Positions 1-11,906 are shown, counted from the first letter of the stretch. The stretch: DNA of 64,000 nt from Adiantum capillus-veneris (GCA_014529385.2 CM043962.1:128519074-128583073), one strand, 5' to 3'. The notes: generated by a model not told the origin, from the letters alone. Program-made: numbers and translations.

Positions 1-65
1 ATTGTAAAAAGACCCCCATCCCGTGCACTTACATGGTACGATAAGTTCTCCATGGTGAATCCCCT

Positions 66-66
<1 letters not shown>

Positions 67-104
<38 letters not shown>
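67..104. repeat. (AC)n microsatellite
   Basis: An uninterrupted AC dinucleotide run of about 19 units lies just outside the 3' end of the decayed minus-strand gypsy element. No other function is visible. Confidence 0.95.
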
Positions 105-105
<1 letters not shown>

Positions 106-239
106 AATGTCGAGCGCCACCTCTCCCTCATGACTAGTGATCGTCGCCTGTTGCATGAGCAAGGCACGAGCTGATGTACAACTGGATCTTCTCAGCCTTT
201 AATTATTTAACTGTATTCTGGCTTGAGCATATAGTACAT

Positions 240-2615
240 CACATTCCTTCCCCCTTTAAAAAAAATTTGTCCTCAAAAATTTCATTAAGAAGGGGTAATC
301 CCAAAGTTGGGGAACCTTTTTTGGAGACTTCTTACTCGCTCTATATTGAACTCTCTTCAATACAATCTTTCCACTTAACTAAACACTCTTTATAAATTGT
401 ATGTCTAGTTCATTTTGCTCTCGTGTCTAGTATATGCTTTGGTTCATGTGGAAGAGATTGAGTATCTATGAGTTCCACTATCTGATCATCTTGAATAAGA
501 TTATCATATTGACCCAACTTCTTTTTTAATCTACTAACATAAAATACTGGATGTATGCCAATGGTCTCTCGTAATTAGAGTTTGTAAGCCATATCTCTGA
601 CTCTTTTTAGTATTGTGAAAGGCCCACAATACCTTGGTGATAATTTTGGACATGGTCTTGTCTTCATGGTTTCACACTTTTCAGGCAATAGCCTTGTTCC
701 CCTTCCTAAAGGCAAGATATCTTCTATGCAAATCAGTATATGTCTTTGCTAGCCTTTTTAATACTATAGTTAGCAAATTTAAGCATTTCATTCATATCTT
801 CTAGAAAATATTTGGTTGCCTAAGCTTTTCCTTTTGCAATCCTACTGCATAAGGAGCTCTAGGTTGAAACCCATGCATTAACATGAATGGACTATATCAA
901 GTGGAAGAGTGCTTGACACTATTATGCGCAAATTCTACTTTAGACAAGTACCCTATCCAATTAGTTTTCCAATTACTTACGTATGCTCATATCATACATT
1001 CTAGGATTTGATTGACACTTTCAGTTTTACCATCTGTTTGAGGATGCTCATCTATACTCATGCTTGGTTTAATTTCTAGTCACTTAAAGATAGCTCTCCC
1101 AAATGGCTATAAAACATCCTGTCACAATGTCTGTTAGTAAACCATATAGTCTATAGAGATTTTCTACAAATAATCTAGCCAATTTTGGAGTTTTAACATC
1201 ATATTTTGTAGGAATAATTCTAGCCATTTTGGTTAATCTATCCACTATTACCCAAATAGAGTCGTGCTCCTCTATGTTCTAAGTAATCAAACTATAAAAT
1301 CCATGGAGATACTCTCCCATTTCCTTGAAGGAATGTCTAATGGATGGAGCAGTCCTCCCATCCTAAGCCTTTCAACTTTATTGATCTAGAATTTACTACA
1401 TTTAACTACATATTTTTAGGACGTCCTTATACATTCCATACCAATAAAATTGCCTCTTTACAAGACTTTAAATCTTGTTTACACCCAAGTGTAAATAACA
1501 CTAAGGATCTTGTCTACACATGGGTGTCCAACACACGACCCTAATAGAGTATCTAGTGCCTAATCTCTTCATCTTTTGGGACACACACTCTACCTTTGAA
1601 GAGTAAATAACCATAATCTATGGCAAAAGTCTTCCACTTCAATCCTTCTAAAGCACCCGTTGATGGTTCATTCTCATTAGAAAGTTGAAACCTTTGTTCT
1701 AGATCCCCTTTTTGAATGGTTTCCCATATTTTGGAATATGTAGGGTCAACTTGACATTTCCCTCTTAACAATTCAAGCAGACCATTATTGAATTGAGTAA
1801 ATCATAGGCATTCTACTAAGGGAATCTACTACCACATTATATTTCCCTTTGCAATACCTAAGCTCATAATCAAACTCTTGTAAGATTTCAGCCCATCTGG
1901 ATTTATGACCTTTCAATTGTTTGATTGAAAAGCCATTTAATGCTTTCTTGATCAAACACTATCATAGCCTTAACACGACATAAAAAACTTCCAATTCTTC
2001 AATCCATGGACAATAGCATACAACTCCCTCTCATATATTTTATCATTTTGTTGTGCATGGTCTAACTTTTTACTTTCAAAAGCTATTGGTCCAGCCTCTT
2101 GAGTTAGAACTGCACCTACAACAAAATTACTAGCATTTTCTCAACCACAAAAAAGGTTTATTGGGATACACTATATCTAAAATTGGAGCTATAGTTATTA
2201 CTACCTTTAATTTTTGCATTTTTCCTCCCCCCACTCAAAGGTTTTTTCCTCTCCTCTGAGTTGGTCAGTCATGGGAACTGCTATCTTGGCATAATCTTTA
2301 ATGAATCTATGATAAAATCCAGACATTCTAAGAAGATATGCAGTTCTTCTAGGTTCTTAGGTTTAGGCCATTGCAAAGTAGCTTGAACTTTCTCTGGATT
2401 CATCTTGATTTCATCTCTAGAAATAATATGACTAAGATGTTTCACTTCTTCAGCAAAGAATTCACATTTAAATTCCCTTGCATAACAAGATTTTTTTTTG
2501 AGAAATTGGAATGCTTTCTAAATGTTCCTCTCCAATACGACTGTAGATGAGGATATCATCAAGAAAGACTACTGCACTTTACCTAGATAGGGCCGTATAA
2601 TGCTATTCATGAGCT
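240..2615 (-). pseudogene. Family A Ty3/gypsy pol remnant, copy A1 (RT 3' part, RNase H, integrase)
   Basis: Read on the minus strand from high to low coordinate, this is the 3' half of a gypsy pol gene with many stops and frameshifts. The reverse transcriptase catalytic FLDD motif lies at 2566-2555, followed by IYSR and GEEH. A 72-residue open stretch at 1771-1553 matches the segment just before the integrase zinc finger, ending GYLLFKGRVCVPKDEEI. Near 970-860 the integrase core reads like the family phrase FAHNSVKHSST, and near 660-590 the C-terminal phrase SPRYCGPFTIL is readable. The element stops abruptly at about 2615 inside RT. Its gag-protease half resumes at 5395-6900, so the intervening 2.8 kb replaces roughly 800 bp that copy A3 retains. 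The function would have been replication of a retrotransposon; this copy is dead. Confidence 0.8.
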
Positions 2616-2820
2616 TTGGGTCTAAGCATGTATTAGTGGTACCACTATTTCACTTTTTGGGGGTACCACCAAAAGACTACTTTGAAAGGAATTTGTGATA
2701 AATTCAAAAAATAAAAGGGGAATTTTGAAATGTTAATGGCCTTAGTAGTTGGAAGGGGCCACTGATTGTAGGGAGGGGCGGCTTAGTCATCATTTCAAGA
2801 ATATGCATGATGTGACTTGT
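2616..2820. other. Non-coding junction segment
   Basis: No gene is recognised here. The segment begins where family A homology ends. It contains a 12-bp perfect palindrome, AGTGGTACCACT, at 2635-2646, with a second GGTACCACC a little further on. Confidence 0.5.
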
Positions 2821-3113
2821 CATAGGACGACATCAACTTTTGATAGATTCTTCTTGCGTGCCAGGTGATCTCCCTGAGCTTCAAAACTCAAATGCTCGTC
2901 TCATTCACTCTTGCCTTTGCTCTGCTGAACTGAGAAGGTAAACCCTACTGCCATTTTGAACTGATGAGGTTATAGGACGACATCAACTTTTGACAGATTC
3001 TTCTCGCGTGTGAGGTGATCTCCATGAGCTTCAAAACTCAAATGCTCGTCTCATTCACTCTTGCCTTTGCTCTGCCAAATTGAGAAGGTAAACCCTACTG
3101 CCATTTTGAACTG
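2821..3113. repeat. 150-bp tandem duplication containing a splice-donor-like site
   Basis: Two copies, 2821-2963 and 2971-3113, are offset by exactly 150 bp and nearly identical by eye. Each holds GAGAAG followed by GTAAAC, which resembles a plant 5' splice site. The duplication lies directly upstream of the exon-like fragment at 3377. Confidence 0.9.
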
Positions 3114-3376
3114 CTACAGTTTCCATATCTGCATGTACCGTTTTTCTTGCTGTTTTTTTTGCTGCATCCAACTTGAAGCTGTCAACAAAGTCATCAAAAG
3201 GTATGCATGTGTATGTTTTGCATTGTTTTTTTCCATTGCTTGAGTGTTTGCAAAGCTGGGATTTCAACAAGCTCTGTTTTTTGGTGCTTGCATCTTTGAT
3301 GTACATGCTGCTATGAAGATTTTGCTTCTCGATCAAGGAACAGCATTAGGAGTATGGGCTCAGCCACGAGGGGAAG

Positions 3377-4079
3377 TTGCCTAAAGAGCTCACAAACAAA
3401 GATATCCCCAATGAGGAGTGGCTAAGTGTCTTCAAGTTCCTGCGCAAGAAAAGCACAAAGTTATTTCTCAACCATGTGAAGGATGAGTTTGTTGACGAGT
3501 GCCACCTTTTGTACCAGAAGGCATATCAAGCAACCCCATCCAATGGTGAGCTTCTAGCAAAACTTGCACGGGGTTTTGTGTATGAGAGGTGTCCACCAAC
3601 AGTGAGTGATCCGATTGGACATCGGATGGTATGGGCAAGGTTTGGTGGCAATGTCCTTAAAATTGCAAGATGCAAAAAGGGGGTTTGGAGTGGAAGATCA
3701 ACAAGTTTCGCACCAATTATGGCTTGACAGGTGTCATTCAAATAGAAGCCAATGTATATTCAGCTGGTGCCTAGCATGGCAAAGGGACTTAGTGGCGAGG
3801 AGAATGAGCAAAAAAGGCTGTTGGGCGAGGTGAAAGTGTAGCTGCAGGAAAAGAGGGACCTGTGGCTTAGAAATGAAGGGAATTTTTCTGCCTACAGTGA
3901 ATTTCTACAGGGAATTAAACCAACTAAACAAGGAGTTGGAGGTGCTCAAGACCTCACCCTATTCAGATCCACAACCGATGACCGCAAAGGTAGAGGTCAC
4001 AGCTATCACGAAGATGATGCCCAAGGCAGGTGCCACCACTGATTCAGGGCGGCCTAAAGAAGATTTGGACTCCTTGCAG
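3377..4079 (+). pseudogene. Exon-like fragment of an unrecognised gene with coiled-coil character
   Basis: A 116-residue open frame at 3377-3727 is rich in K, E and L and is not low-complexity; I do not recognise its family. Coding-like text continues in shifted frames. It reads roughly EENEQKRLLGEVKV near 3800 and then a frame at 3873-4079 with QLNKELEVLKTSPYSDP, which looks like a coiled-coil stretch. The last exon-like segment ends CTTGCAG followed by GTAAGC at about 4079, a canonical plant donor site. Repetitive DNA begins just after it. The whole lies inside a split retrotransposon, so a gene fragment captured or moved by a transposon is likely. It could also be an old host gene disrupted by retrotransposons. 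At least two frameshifts and one stop argue against function. Confidence 0.45.
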
Positions 4080-4084
4080 GTAAG

Positions 4085-5392
4085 CTTGTTGCTAAAAGTG
4101 CCTAGAAGTGCTTTGCGATAAATTCAAATTTCTCAATAGATAAGTAGAATGTGCTGACCAAGTGGTTAGACTTCATACTAAAAGTGCTTCATGTTATGAA
4201 GTGTTTTGAGATAGGTCTAAACTGCTTACCTGAAGTAAAAAGTGCTGACCAAGTGGTTAGAAAAAGCTTCATAGTGCTCACTGGTGCCTAGAAAGTGCTT
4301 ACAAATGTCTTAGAAGCACCTAAAAGTGTTTTGAAGTGCTCAACGGTGCCTACAATATGCTTGAAAATGCTTGATAGGTGGTAAGAAAGTGTTTCAAAGT
4401 GCTAAAAGGGTCCTTCAAAGTACTTTGAAGTGCTTTGATATAGCTCTATACTACTTACTAGGTGGTTATGAAGTTTTGACCAAGTGGTAAGGATTGAGTG
4501 AAGAGACCGCTTTGAAGTGCTCCACAATGCTGAATGGTGCTTATAAGGTACTTCAAAGTGCTTTCAAGGAAGCAATCAACACTTTGAAGCACTTAAGCTC
4601 CTCTCACAAGGAGCAAATAATAGTGACCAAGGGGTAAGAAAGTGCTTTGAAGGGCTCAATGTTGCTCAATAGGTGGTCAGAAAGTGATTTGAAATGCTTT
4701 ATGGTGCAAAGAAAGTGGTAACCAGGTGGTTAGAAAGTGCTTTGAAATACTCAATGGTGCCTACAATATGCTTGAAAGTGCTTAACATGTGGTTAGAAAG
4801 TGGTGAGAAAGTGCTTGAAAGTGTTGAAAGGGTCCTTGAATGTACTTTGTGGTTTGACATAGCTCTATACTATTTACTAGGTGGTTATAAATTTTTACCA
4901 AGTAGAAAGGATTGAGTGGAGAGACTGCTTTGAAGTGCTCCACAATACTGAATGATGCTTAGAAAGTACTTCAAAGTTCTTTCAAGGAACCAATCTGCAA
5001 CCTGGAGCACTTTAAATGCTCACAAAGAGTAAAAGTGGTGACTAGGTGGTAAGAAAGTGCTTTGAAGTGCTCACTGTTGCTCAAATAGGTGGTCAAAAAG
5101 TGATTTGAAATGCTTTACGGTGCCAAGAAAGTGGTAACCAGGTGCTTACAAAGTGCTATGAAGTGCTCAATGGTGCCTACAATATGCTTGAAAGGGCTTA
5201 ATAGGTGGTGAGAAAGTGGTGAGAAAGTGCTGAAAGAGTCCTTGAAAGTACTTTAAAGTACTTTGACATAGCTCTCAACTGCTTACTAGGTGGTTATGAG
5301 GTTAAGACCAAGTGGTAAGGATTGAGTGAAGAGACTACTTTGAAGTGCTCCACAATGCCGAATGGTGCTTAGAAAGTACTTCAAACAGTGTA
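4085..5392. repeat. Higher-order tandem repeat, ~413-bp unit built from AAGTGCTTTGAAGTGCTC-like subunits
   Basis: Three successive landmarks recur with long period: GGATTGAG at 4491, 4909 and 5319 (spacing 418 and 410) and TGCCTACAATATGC at 4347, 4758 and 5174 (spacing 411 and 416). Inside each unit a short degenerate word of about 10 or 20 bp (GAAAGTGCT, TTTGAAGTGCTC) recurs dozens of times. This is the structure of a short satellite array: a short unit amplified first, then a long unit made of diverged short ones. Open frames inside it reflect the repeat and not a gene. Confidence 0.88.
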
Positions 5393-5394
5393 TC

Positions 5395-6869
5395 CCTTAT
5401 CTTCTTGTCTTCGCAATGCATCATGGAGACGACATATTGGTGAGCACTTCATTGTTGAGAAAGTTTTAGTATCTTGACAAGACCATAATTTACAAAGTTA
5501 TCTATGGCAGAGTCATCTATCATGACTCTAACCCTTTTTCCATCTTACAAACCCATGCATTTTCACTTGTTCACGTGGACCAAAGCTTGATTTTCACATG
5601 CTGGTTAACAAACAAAAGTGGTGCTTTTTTTCTTTATGCACATTCCTGTGAATTTATACTTTTCATTACCATGTATCGAAAGAGTTTGGACTACATGGAT
5701 CTACCTATATTTATAACTCTTGTCAGGACTTTTACCATTTTCATCAACCTTCTTTCTGTTTTCCTTCATCAGACAATTCCATTGAGAATGGTCGAGTGAC
5801 AAACAAGTGAAGCAGAAGTTTTCTTTTTTAGCCTTTGCCAAATCCTCTTGGTTTAGGCTAGGTCCTTTTGAAACCCTCTTTTTAAACATTGGTTTATCCT
5901 CCTTATTAAATGGAAAGTTTCTTTTTCCTTTTAGAAAAAGGTTGTGATACCCCAAATCTATGGATTTGAGCTCAATCTGACTGGGATTAGAAGCTATCAA
6001 GTGAGTATTATCTTCTTAAATTTGTGCAAACTTAATTGCTTACTCCAAAGGTTTAGGTGCACTACTTTTTACTCTCGCTTGAAGTGTCTATCCAACCCCC
6101 GTAGTCTCAGGATTATTTGTATATACTCTGCAATGTACATAAGCAAAGGCCTAACCCATTGCATAGCTTTATCCCAATCTTCCTAGTTTCTTTCTGGTTC
6201 ATGTTTTGAGAGAAATTCTTTCATGAAAATGCTCTCAAATTAAGCCCAATCTCTTGGAATCTTTCATGATGCCTTTAGACTCATCCACCATTTGTAGGCT
6301 TTTGGCCCCAATGACAAACTAGCCTCAAGTGGTTGGTACTCAAGTGCGGTATTTTTTAGCCTATGAAGGTTTTTCCATTTATGTAGGAAAGTTTAGATAG
6401 CATTGTTGTTTCTATCATTTTCTTCACCATTGAATTGAGAAGGTTTCATGCCTTTAAGGACAGGGTTTTCTCTAGGTGATTTTCAAGAGAAGGAATAACA
6501 GCCTCTCTATATACAAATTCACCATCCCTAGATGTGGAAGGCATATTTGGGTCAAATGGCACAAAAGATTGTGCCATCAAGTGCTTACCCTTTTGCACGT
6601 ACTCACTCAAATTAGTCATTTGATCCTTGAGACAATCAAGAGCTTACCCTTCTGCACGTAGTCACTGAATTAGTCATTTGATCCTTGAGACCATCTAGAG
6701 TAGCAAGGAGAGCTTGCAATTTTAGTTATATGTTTTCTCTATGCACTATCATCTCATGTCACTCACGAGATGTCATATCCCAATCTTCTCCCATGTCCTC
6801 AATCCCATGCATATTTTGGTCTTGATTGGTGTTAATCTCAGATGGTTTTTGATGTTTTTCCTTTTCCAT
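5395..6869 (-). pseudogene. Family A gypsy gag-protease remnant, copy A1
   Basis: This is the 5' half of the element whose pol remnant is at 240-2615. The gag start codon is at 6869 and the open start reads MEKEKHQKPSEINTNQ. A 99-residue open stretch at 6000-5701 carries a Gag zinc knuckle, CFTCLSLDHSQWNC (CX2CX4HX4C), which in this family binds genomic RNA during particle assembly. Between 5560 and 5395 the reading enters the protease region, matching copies A2 and A3. Several stops and frameshifts interrupt it. Homology ends at 5395 exactly where the satellite array begins. Confidence 0.82.
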
Positions 6870-6899
6870 TTTGTAAGTTTTAAAAGAAAAACTCACTAA

Positions 6900-7190
6900 A
6901 AAACTTTGAAAAGATGGTAAAAAGCAAGTGTGCAGAGACAAAGGTGTATCTGACTTGCCAGTTAGGGTGTGCTCATGCATACAACTTTTTGCCGACAGGT
7001 AGCTTGGCATAAGAGACACAATTCGTAGGCAGTACGTGACAACAACGTGCAACAAATTTTGTAAGTGCTACTAAATTCAGTAACTGACCATCTCGCCATC
7101 TCTACAAACGGCTAGGGGAGCATAGTGTAGTTAGGTTACAAGCGACGAAGCTCCGATTGCAAACGGGTGGGCAAAAGTCCAACCAAGGTG
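6900..7190 (-). other. Presumed leader of copy A1, divergent
   Basis: This lies upstream of gag on the minus strand. Its sequence no longer resembles the leaders of A2 and A3, and I cannot find a clear LTR border or primer site. Confidence 0.3.
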
Positions 7191-7701
7191 AAAGTTCACT
7201 ATGGCCGACATAAGGTTAAGAGTGTGAGAAGAGTTTAACAATAAAAGTTTCTTTGTGAGAGGATACAAGAAAGTGATGCTAACATTTGTTATCACAATTA
7301 AATATTATGTTTTTAAAATAAATGTAATAATAAACTATTTAAATTATCATATATTCCACTTGGAAGCATTGTAGCAAATTGAAGAAAAAGAAAGGTGGAA
7401 GAGGACAAGAAAGATTGAGTGTGACCGGAGAGAGGTGTTGTCATTTGTGTATCTTTCTCTCTTTAAAGAGGGCCATTGAATATTACAAATACCTAAAAGA
7501 AAATATTAAGAAAGAAAGTTTTTTCTCCCATATGGCACTAATCCGCAAGTTTTATCCAATGGTCCACAATTGCACCAAAAAAATCAACCCTTAGGTGGTC
7601 CAAAAAACAGGTCGGACCATGCTTTTGCGCATATGTGCGCACCCTAAGAGAGGGGGTATTGTGAATTGGGGATACCTGCATTGAGTTACGCCATTGCTGC
7701 T

Positions 7702-7758
<57 letters not shown>

Positions 7759-9180
7759 CCCATTGTCTTTTGATGCCCCCCTCGCCGCGTAAAAAGAGTC
7801 GTTACTCTAACAAGACGTGAAGGAGGACATGTATGATATAACAAAGCTCTACTCATTGACTTCTTATGATTACATGAACGGTAAGTAACAAAGCACAAAA
7901 GATGCCTAGAAGCAAAATATTCAGGTCAAGATGTATGTACGATAACAATAAGTGGTTTGGAAGATGGCATGAAATTTGCACTCTACACCATCCACATTGG
8001 CACCTTTGAAGGATGAGAAGATATTCAACTATAGATGATCAAGCCTATTCCCTTGATAGCAATTACCCCAGAACTACAATCCGCTTGAATCTTACTCGCT
8101 TTGGTGTGAAACAAGGTGTCATGGCACTAAAGGGTGGTCGAAGAATGGGAGTATAAGATGGGTAGATTTTAGAATAGAACTTCACTGTGTAGCCAAATTT
8201 TGATTGTTTGGTTCCCCCTTGAAAGATCCAAACTTCCCAAAGCTACTCTCTATCACGTGTACACTGGACACACTTTGTATTGATGTGGCCTCAATATGTC
8301 ATGACAATATTTTTTGACACCAAAAAAGAAGTTTCGACCAACAAAATTCTACCATTGAAACCTCCATAATTCTCAAAAGAAACTTAGTTCCAAATATTGG
8401 GTAAACCTACACATGAACTCTGAGAGGAGCTTAAGTATATTTGAAGGTTTTACACTAAATTTCTCAAAATTTTGTAGGTTTTCTCGCATCCACATATAAA
8501 ATTTAGAAGTAAATGTCAAAATTATAGGTGGGATTACACTAAACCTAGGTTTCAATTAGAGCTTGAAGCATGCCCCTCAATCTATACTATATATAAAGCG
8601 GGGAGGAATTTTGGCCCCTCCCCCCGACCACATGTCGCAAGGAGCTTCATATGGTGGTGTTCCCTGCAACCCTAGTGACACAAGCAAACAATATGAGAGA
8701 GAGAGAGAGAGAGAGGGAGAGAGGCCGGCCGTCTTCATACTAGTATCTTCAAAAATCTTAAGGTATTGAAGTTGAGGTGAGTATTCAACTATTGAATTAA
8801 ATTACTAAAGATGCCAAGTGTGCGTAACAGTTGTGCAAATGTTTTTCTTTTTGTGTGTTTTTTTTTTGGGAGGGGTTTTTTTTGGGAGGGGGGAGGAGGA
8901 GGAGGAGGAGGGGATGGTTAAGGTGGTAATTTCAAAAAGGTTGGGGAGAGAAGTTCATGTGTGGAGGGGGAGGAGAGTTTGTATAGAGGAAAAAAGGTGT
9001 AGTTGCCTTGTAGTTTTTTGCCAGATCATCTTCCCTAACCACCCCCGCATTTTTGTATAAGATGTACCCTACCACTTTTGGCCCGATGTTTCTTTTGCCC
9101 TAAGCTCTTGTGCATCCATATTTAACCCAATCAAAGTTTTGCCCGTTCCAATCTCTTGGCGTTCGTATTTTTTGTTTCTA
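7190..9180. other. Intergenic region without a recognisable gene
   Basis: Open frames are short and unrecognised, and several are products of microsatellites or G-rich runs. Visible content is the compound repeat at 7706-7758, a (GA)n run near 8696-8714, and a G-rich/GGA run at 8868-8910. Confidence 0.6.
7706..7758. repeat. (TC)n(AC)n compound microsatellite
   Basis: A TC run of about 14 units passes directly into an AC run of about 12 units with no spacer. Confidence 0.97.
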
Positions 9181-9348
9181 TCCTCAAAAATTATGGCTAG
9201 AGAAAATTCAACAATACTAACAATAATTGGCATTCTCTCCTCAATCCACAATAATTTGTCAAAATCCTCAAAAATTATGGCTAGAACAAATTCAACAATA
9301 CTTGCATTAATTATCATACTCTCGTTAAACCACAACAATTTGTCAAAA
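9181..9348. repeat. 84-bp tandem duplication
   Basis: The word TCCTCAAAAATTATGGCTAGA begins at 9181 and recurs (as TCCTCAAAAATTATGG) at 9265. The copies, each running to a CAATTTGTCAAAA-like end, are clearly homologous by eye with scattered substitutions. No coding function is visible. Confidence 0.85.
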
Positions 9349-9488
9349 AACTATTTTTTAAAAAATTAGAGGTAAATCTCAAAATTGGTAGGTGGGATTA
9401 TACTAAAGCTAGGTTTTTTCCTTCAATTGTTACGGGTGTCCTAACATTCAAATTAAATCTTAAGAGTTTGTGGCTCATCCTATGGATG

Positions 9489-9510
9489 GACACACACACA
9501 CACACACATA
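9489..9510. repeat. (AC)n microsatellite
   Basis: A short AC run of about 10 units, with one interrupting T at its right end. Confidence 0.9.
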
Positions 9511-9879
9511 CACCCTTTTCTTTGCATCCAATCCACTCTCTTTCTTGTTTTGTCTTGCTCTTCAACTCCCATCCCCTCCAAGCCCTTTCCTTATATCACG
9601 TGACAGGGCCCTCCAAGGTGCAATCAAGGAAATTTGTAGGTGGGATTACAATAAACCTAGGTTTTTCTCGAGAACTTGCGTACACAATAGTTTTTTGTTA
9701 TTATTCAATGCCTACTTTTATACTCTTTATAATGGAGCTTGAAAAATTAGAAGAAAGAGAGGATATCCATGTGTCACCTTCTGGTTGATTTGAACGGCAT
9801 GTTGGATCAACGCCGAAATTGAGTTGTTGAGTCCCTGTTGGTTGTCCTCCTTGCTATTGTGTGTGCATGCAGGCGCGCT

Positions 9880-9881
<2 letters not shown>

Positions 9882-9955
<74 letters not shown>
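9882..9955. repeat. (TG)n(AG)n compound microsatellite
   Basis: A TG run of about 17 units is followed without a gap by a GA run of about 20 units. Confidence 0.97.
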
Positions 9956-9956
<1 letters not shown>

Positions 9957-10022
9957 AAATCCACCCTTTTTCAACAACGTGAAAACTATAGTACCCAAAA
10001 TTGTACGTCTGACAACTTGCAA

Positions 10023-10054
10023 GTGTGTGTGTGTGTGTCACCATCACCGTGTGT

Positions 10055-10103
<49 letters not shown>
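10023..10103. repeat. (GT)n ... (GA)n compound microsatellite
   Basis: A short GT run (10023-10038), a 19-base spacer, and a GA run of about 23 units (10058-10103). Confidence 0.93.
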
Positions 10104-10104
<1 letters not shown>

Positions 10105-10444
10105 ACTCTGCCACTAGCAAGTAGACAAAGAAAGAGAAAGAATGAGGTGGGTCACCAAGACTAGAACCAAGACCTTGACTAGGGTAGCAACTAGTGATCA
10201 CGTATAGGTATGATAGGCCAAGCGGTGGTGCTATGACATTTAGCAACAGTAACTTGGTTGTGAAGCAGAGTTGAACAGGGAACAGACACTGCTTGCCAGT
10301 GGGGGAGCGCTTGGTAGTAGCAAATGGGTGCTCAAGGCAATGGGTGTACATGGGTTTGCTCAAGCCACTGAGTGTCGGGGCTGATAGCGAGAGCAAAAAG
10401 AGCTGATGGATTAGGTGGTAGCACCTCCAACCATGACTCGATAG

Positions 10445-10448
<4 letters not shown>

Positions 10449-10530
<82 letters not shown>
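10449..10530. repeat. (GT)n(GA)n compound microsatellite
   Basis: A GT run of about 30 units is followed directly by a GA run of about 11 units. Confidence 0.97.
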
Positions 10531-10531
<1 letters not shown>

Positions 10532-10805
10532 CTTTCCTTCGTAACCTGGTAGCCCTTCAAAAGTGACCCCGGAGCGTAGCACCAACCAAAAACTGTTTGG
10601 TTCAACCAATAGAGGGTCATGAAAAGTATGTCTATTGGCAAGTGATGGTTTTGATAGCATGGCACATCAAAAGCAAGCTGCTAGAAATTTAGTACATTGT
10701 CTTTGGTTGATGAGCAGAGAGATATGGGCAGTTTGAATTTATTAGAAGTCATGTGAAGGATGAGTCGCTCGCAACTGTTTGGTGAAAAACACTCCATGTG
10801 CTCAT

Positions 10806-10807
<2 letters not shown>

Positions 10808-10873
<66 letters not shown>
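10808..10873. repeat. (GA)n microsatellite
   Basis: An uninterrupted GA run of about 33 units, a purine mirror repeat. Confidence 0.97.
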
Positions 10874-10875
<2 letters not shown>

Positions 10876-11111
10876 CAAAACAAGTCCTCAACTCAAAAGA
10901 ATCAAGAAAGGGGGGAAATGTGGAAAAAGAGATAGCAGAGATCTACTCGATGAATCTTGATCTCAAGATCTAATATGAGAGAGAGAGAAAGAGATAGAAG
11001 GCATAACTAAGCATTGCTATCTTGCTAAAGTGATTCCAAGGACTATAGTTCCATTCTCCTCACACATGGGTGAGCACACACACACCTACCTATATCTGAC
11101 TTTGTTTAGTG

Positions 11112-11225
<114 letters not shown>

Positions 11226-11309
11226 CTAATTGCCATGATTTTCTTGGCCGCAACAATGCACGGGTCACATACTAGTACCACTAATGAGTTCTATTAAGAA
11301 CGAAACGTG

Positions 11310-11890
11310 TTTAGTTATCTACAACCACCACCCCGCCCTCCCTCCCTCACCCTGTTGGACATATCGTACAATCAATGCACTCCATGAGACAACATTTAGG
11401 ACAGGAAGCTTTTCGAGGACCTGTTCTGCTCTTCCCCTCCATGTTTGCTTGTCTAGCGGGTATTAATGCTTTCTTAGTGCTACTCTACTGATTGCATCTA
11501 GAGAGACACACTCACTTGGCATCCATCGAAAACACTCCAAATCTTCTTGGCCAAGGTGGGCATATCCTACCATTAGTGCATTCAAAGAGATGACATCCCA
11601 GACAAGAAACTCTTGAAGCAGCTTTATGAAGTGCAACACATTTGGCATACATCTTCACCAAGGTAGCTATGCAATGCCACATGCCTTCAAGGTGTAGGTG
11701 TACGTAATTGCATTAAGAGAGATGCCCTCTCTCTACTTCTACTGAAAACAACCTAGAGCTTCCCCACCCTCACCTTGTTGGACATATCGTGCAATCATCA
11801 CTCCATAAGACAACATCGCGTACAAGAATCTTGTAGAGGACCCACTGCACTCTTCCCCTCCATGTTTTCTTGTGTAATGGATATTGTTTC
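11310..11890 (-). pseudogene. Decayed pentatricopeptide-repeat (PPR) gene fragment
   Basis: Read on the minus strand from 11890, successive PPR motifs are visible although no frame stays open. First, near 11850-11740, comes VRDVVLWS, then after a frameshift MIARYVQQGEGGEALGCFQ. At 11730-11690 follows REGISLNAITYTYTLKACG. A 61-residue open stretch at 11648-11463 reads LVWDVISLNALMVGYAHLGQ and EDLECFRW. Near 11430-11340 a further motif reads VLEKLPVLNVVSWSALIVRY. These are the ~35-residue helical-hairpin repeats of plant PPR proteins, which bind RNA in mitochondria and plastids for editing, splicing or stability. In-frame TAGs sit at positions where the repeat consensus has Gln. No start, transit peptide or C-terminal editing domain is visible. 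Microsatellites flank both sides. I am confident of the family and equally confident that it is dead. Confidence 0.78.
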
Positions 11891-11904
11891 TTTCTTGGTG
11901 TGTT

Positions 11905-11906
<2 letters not shown>

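Noticed and set aside
4694-4915. Open frame with Leu/Glu-rich text inside the satellite
   Set aside because: It follows the repeat period and shifts out of frame in the other units.
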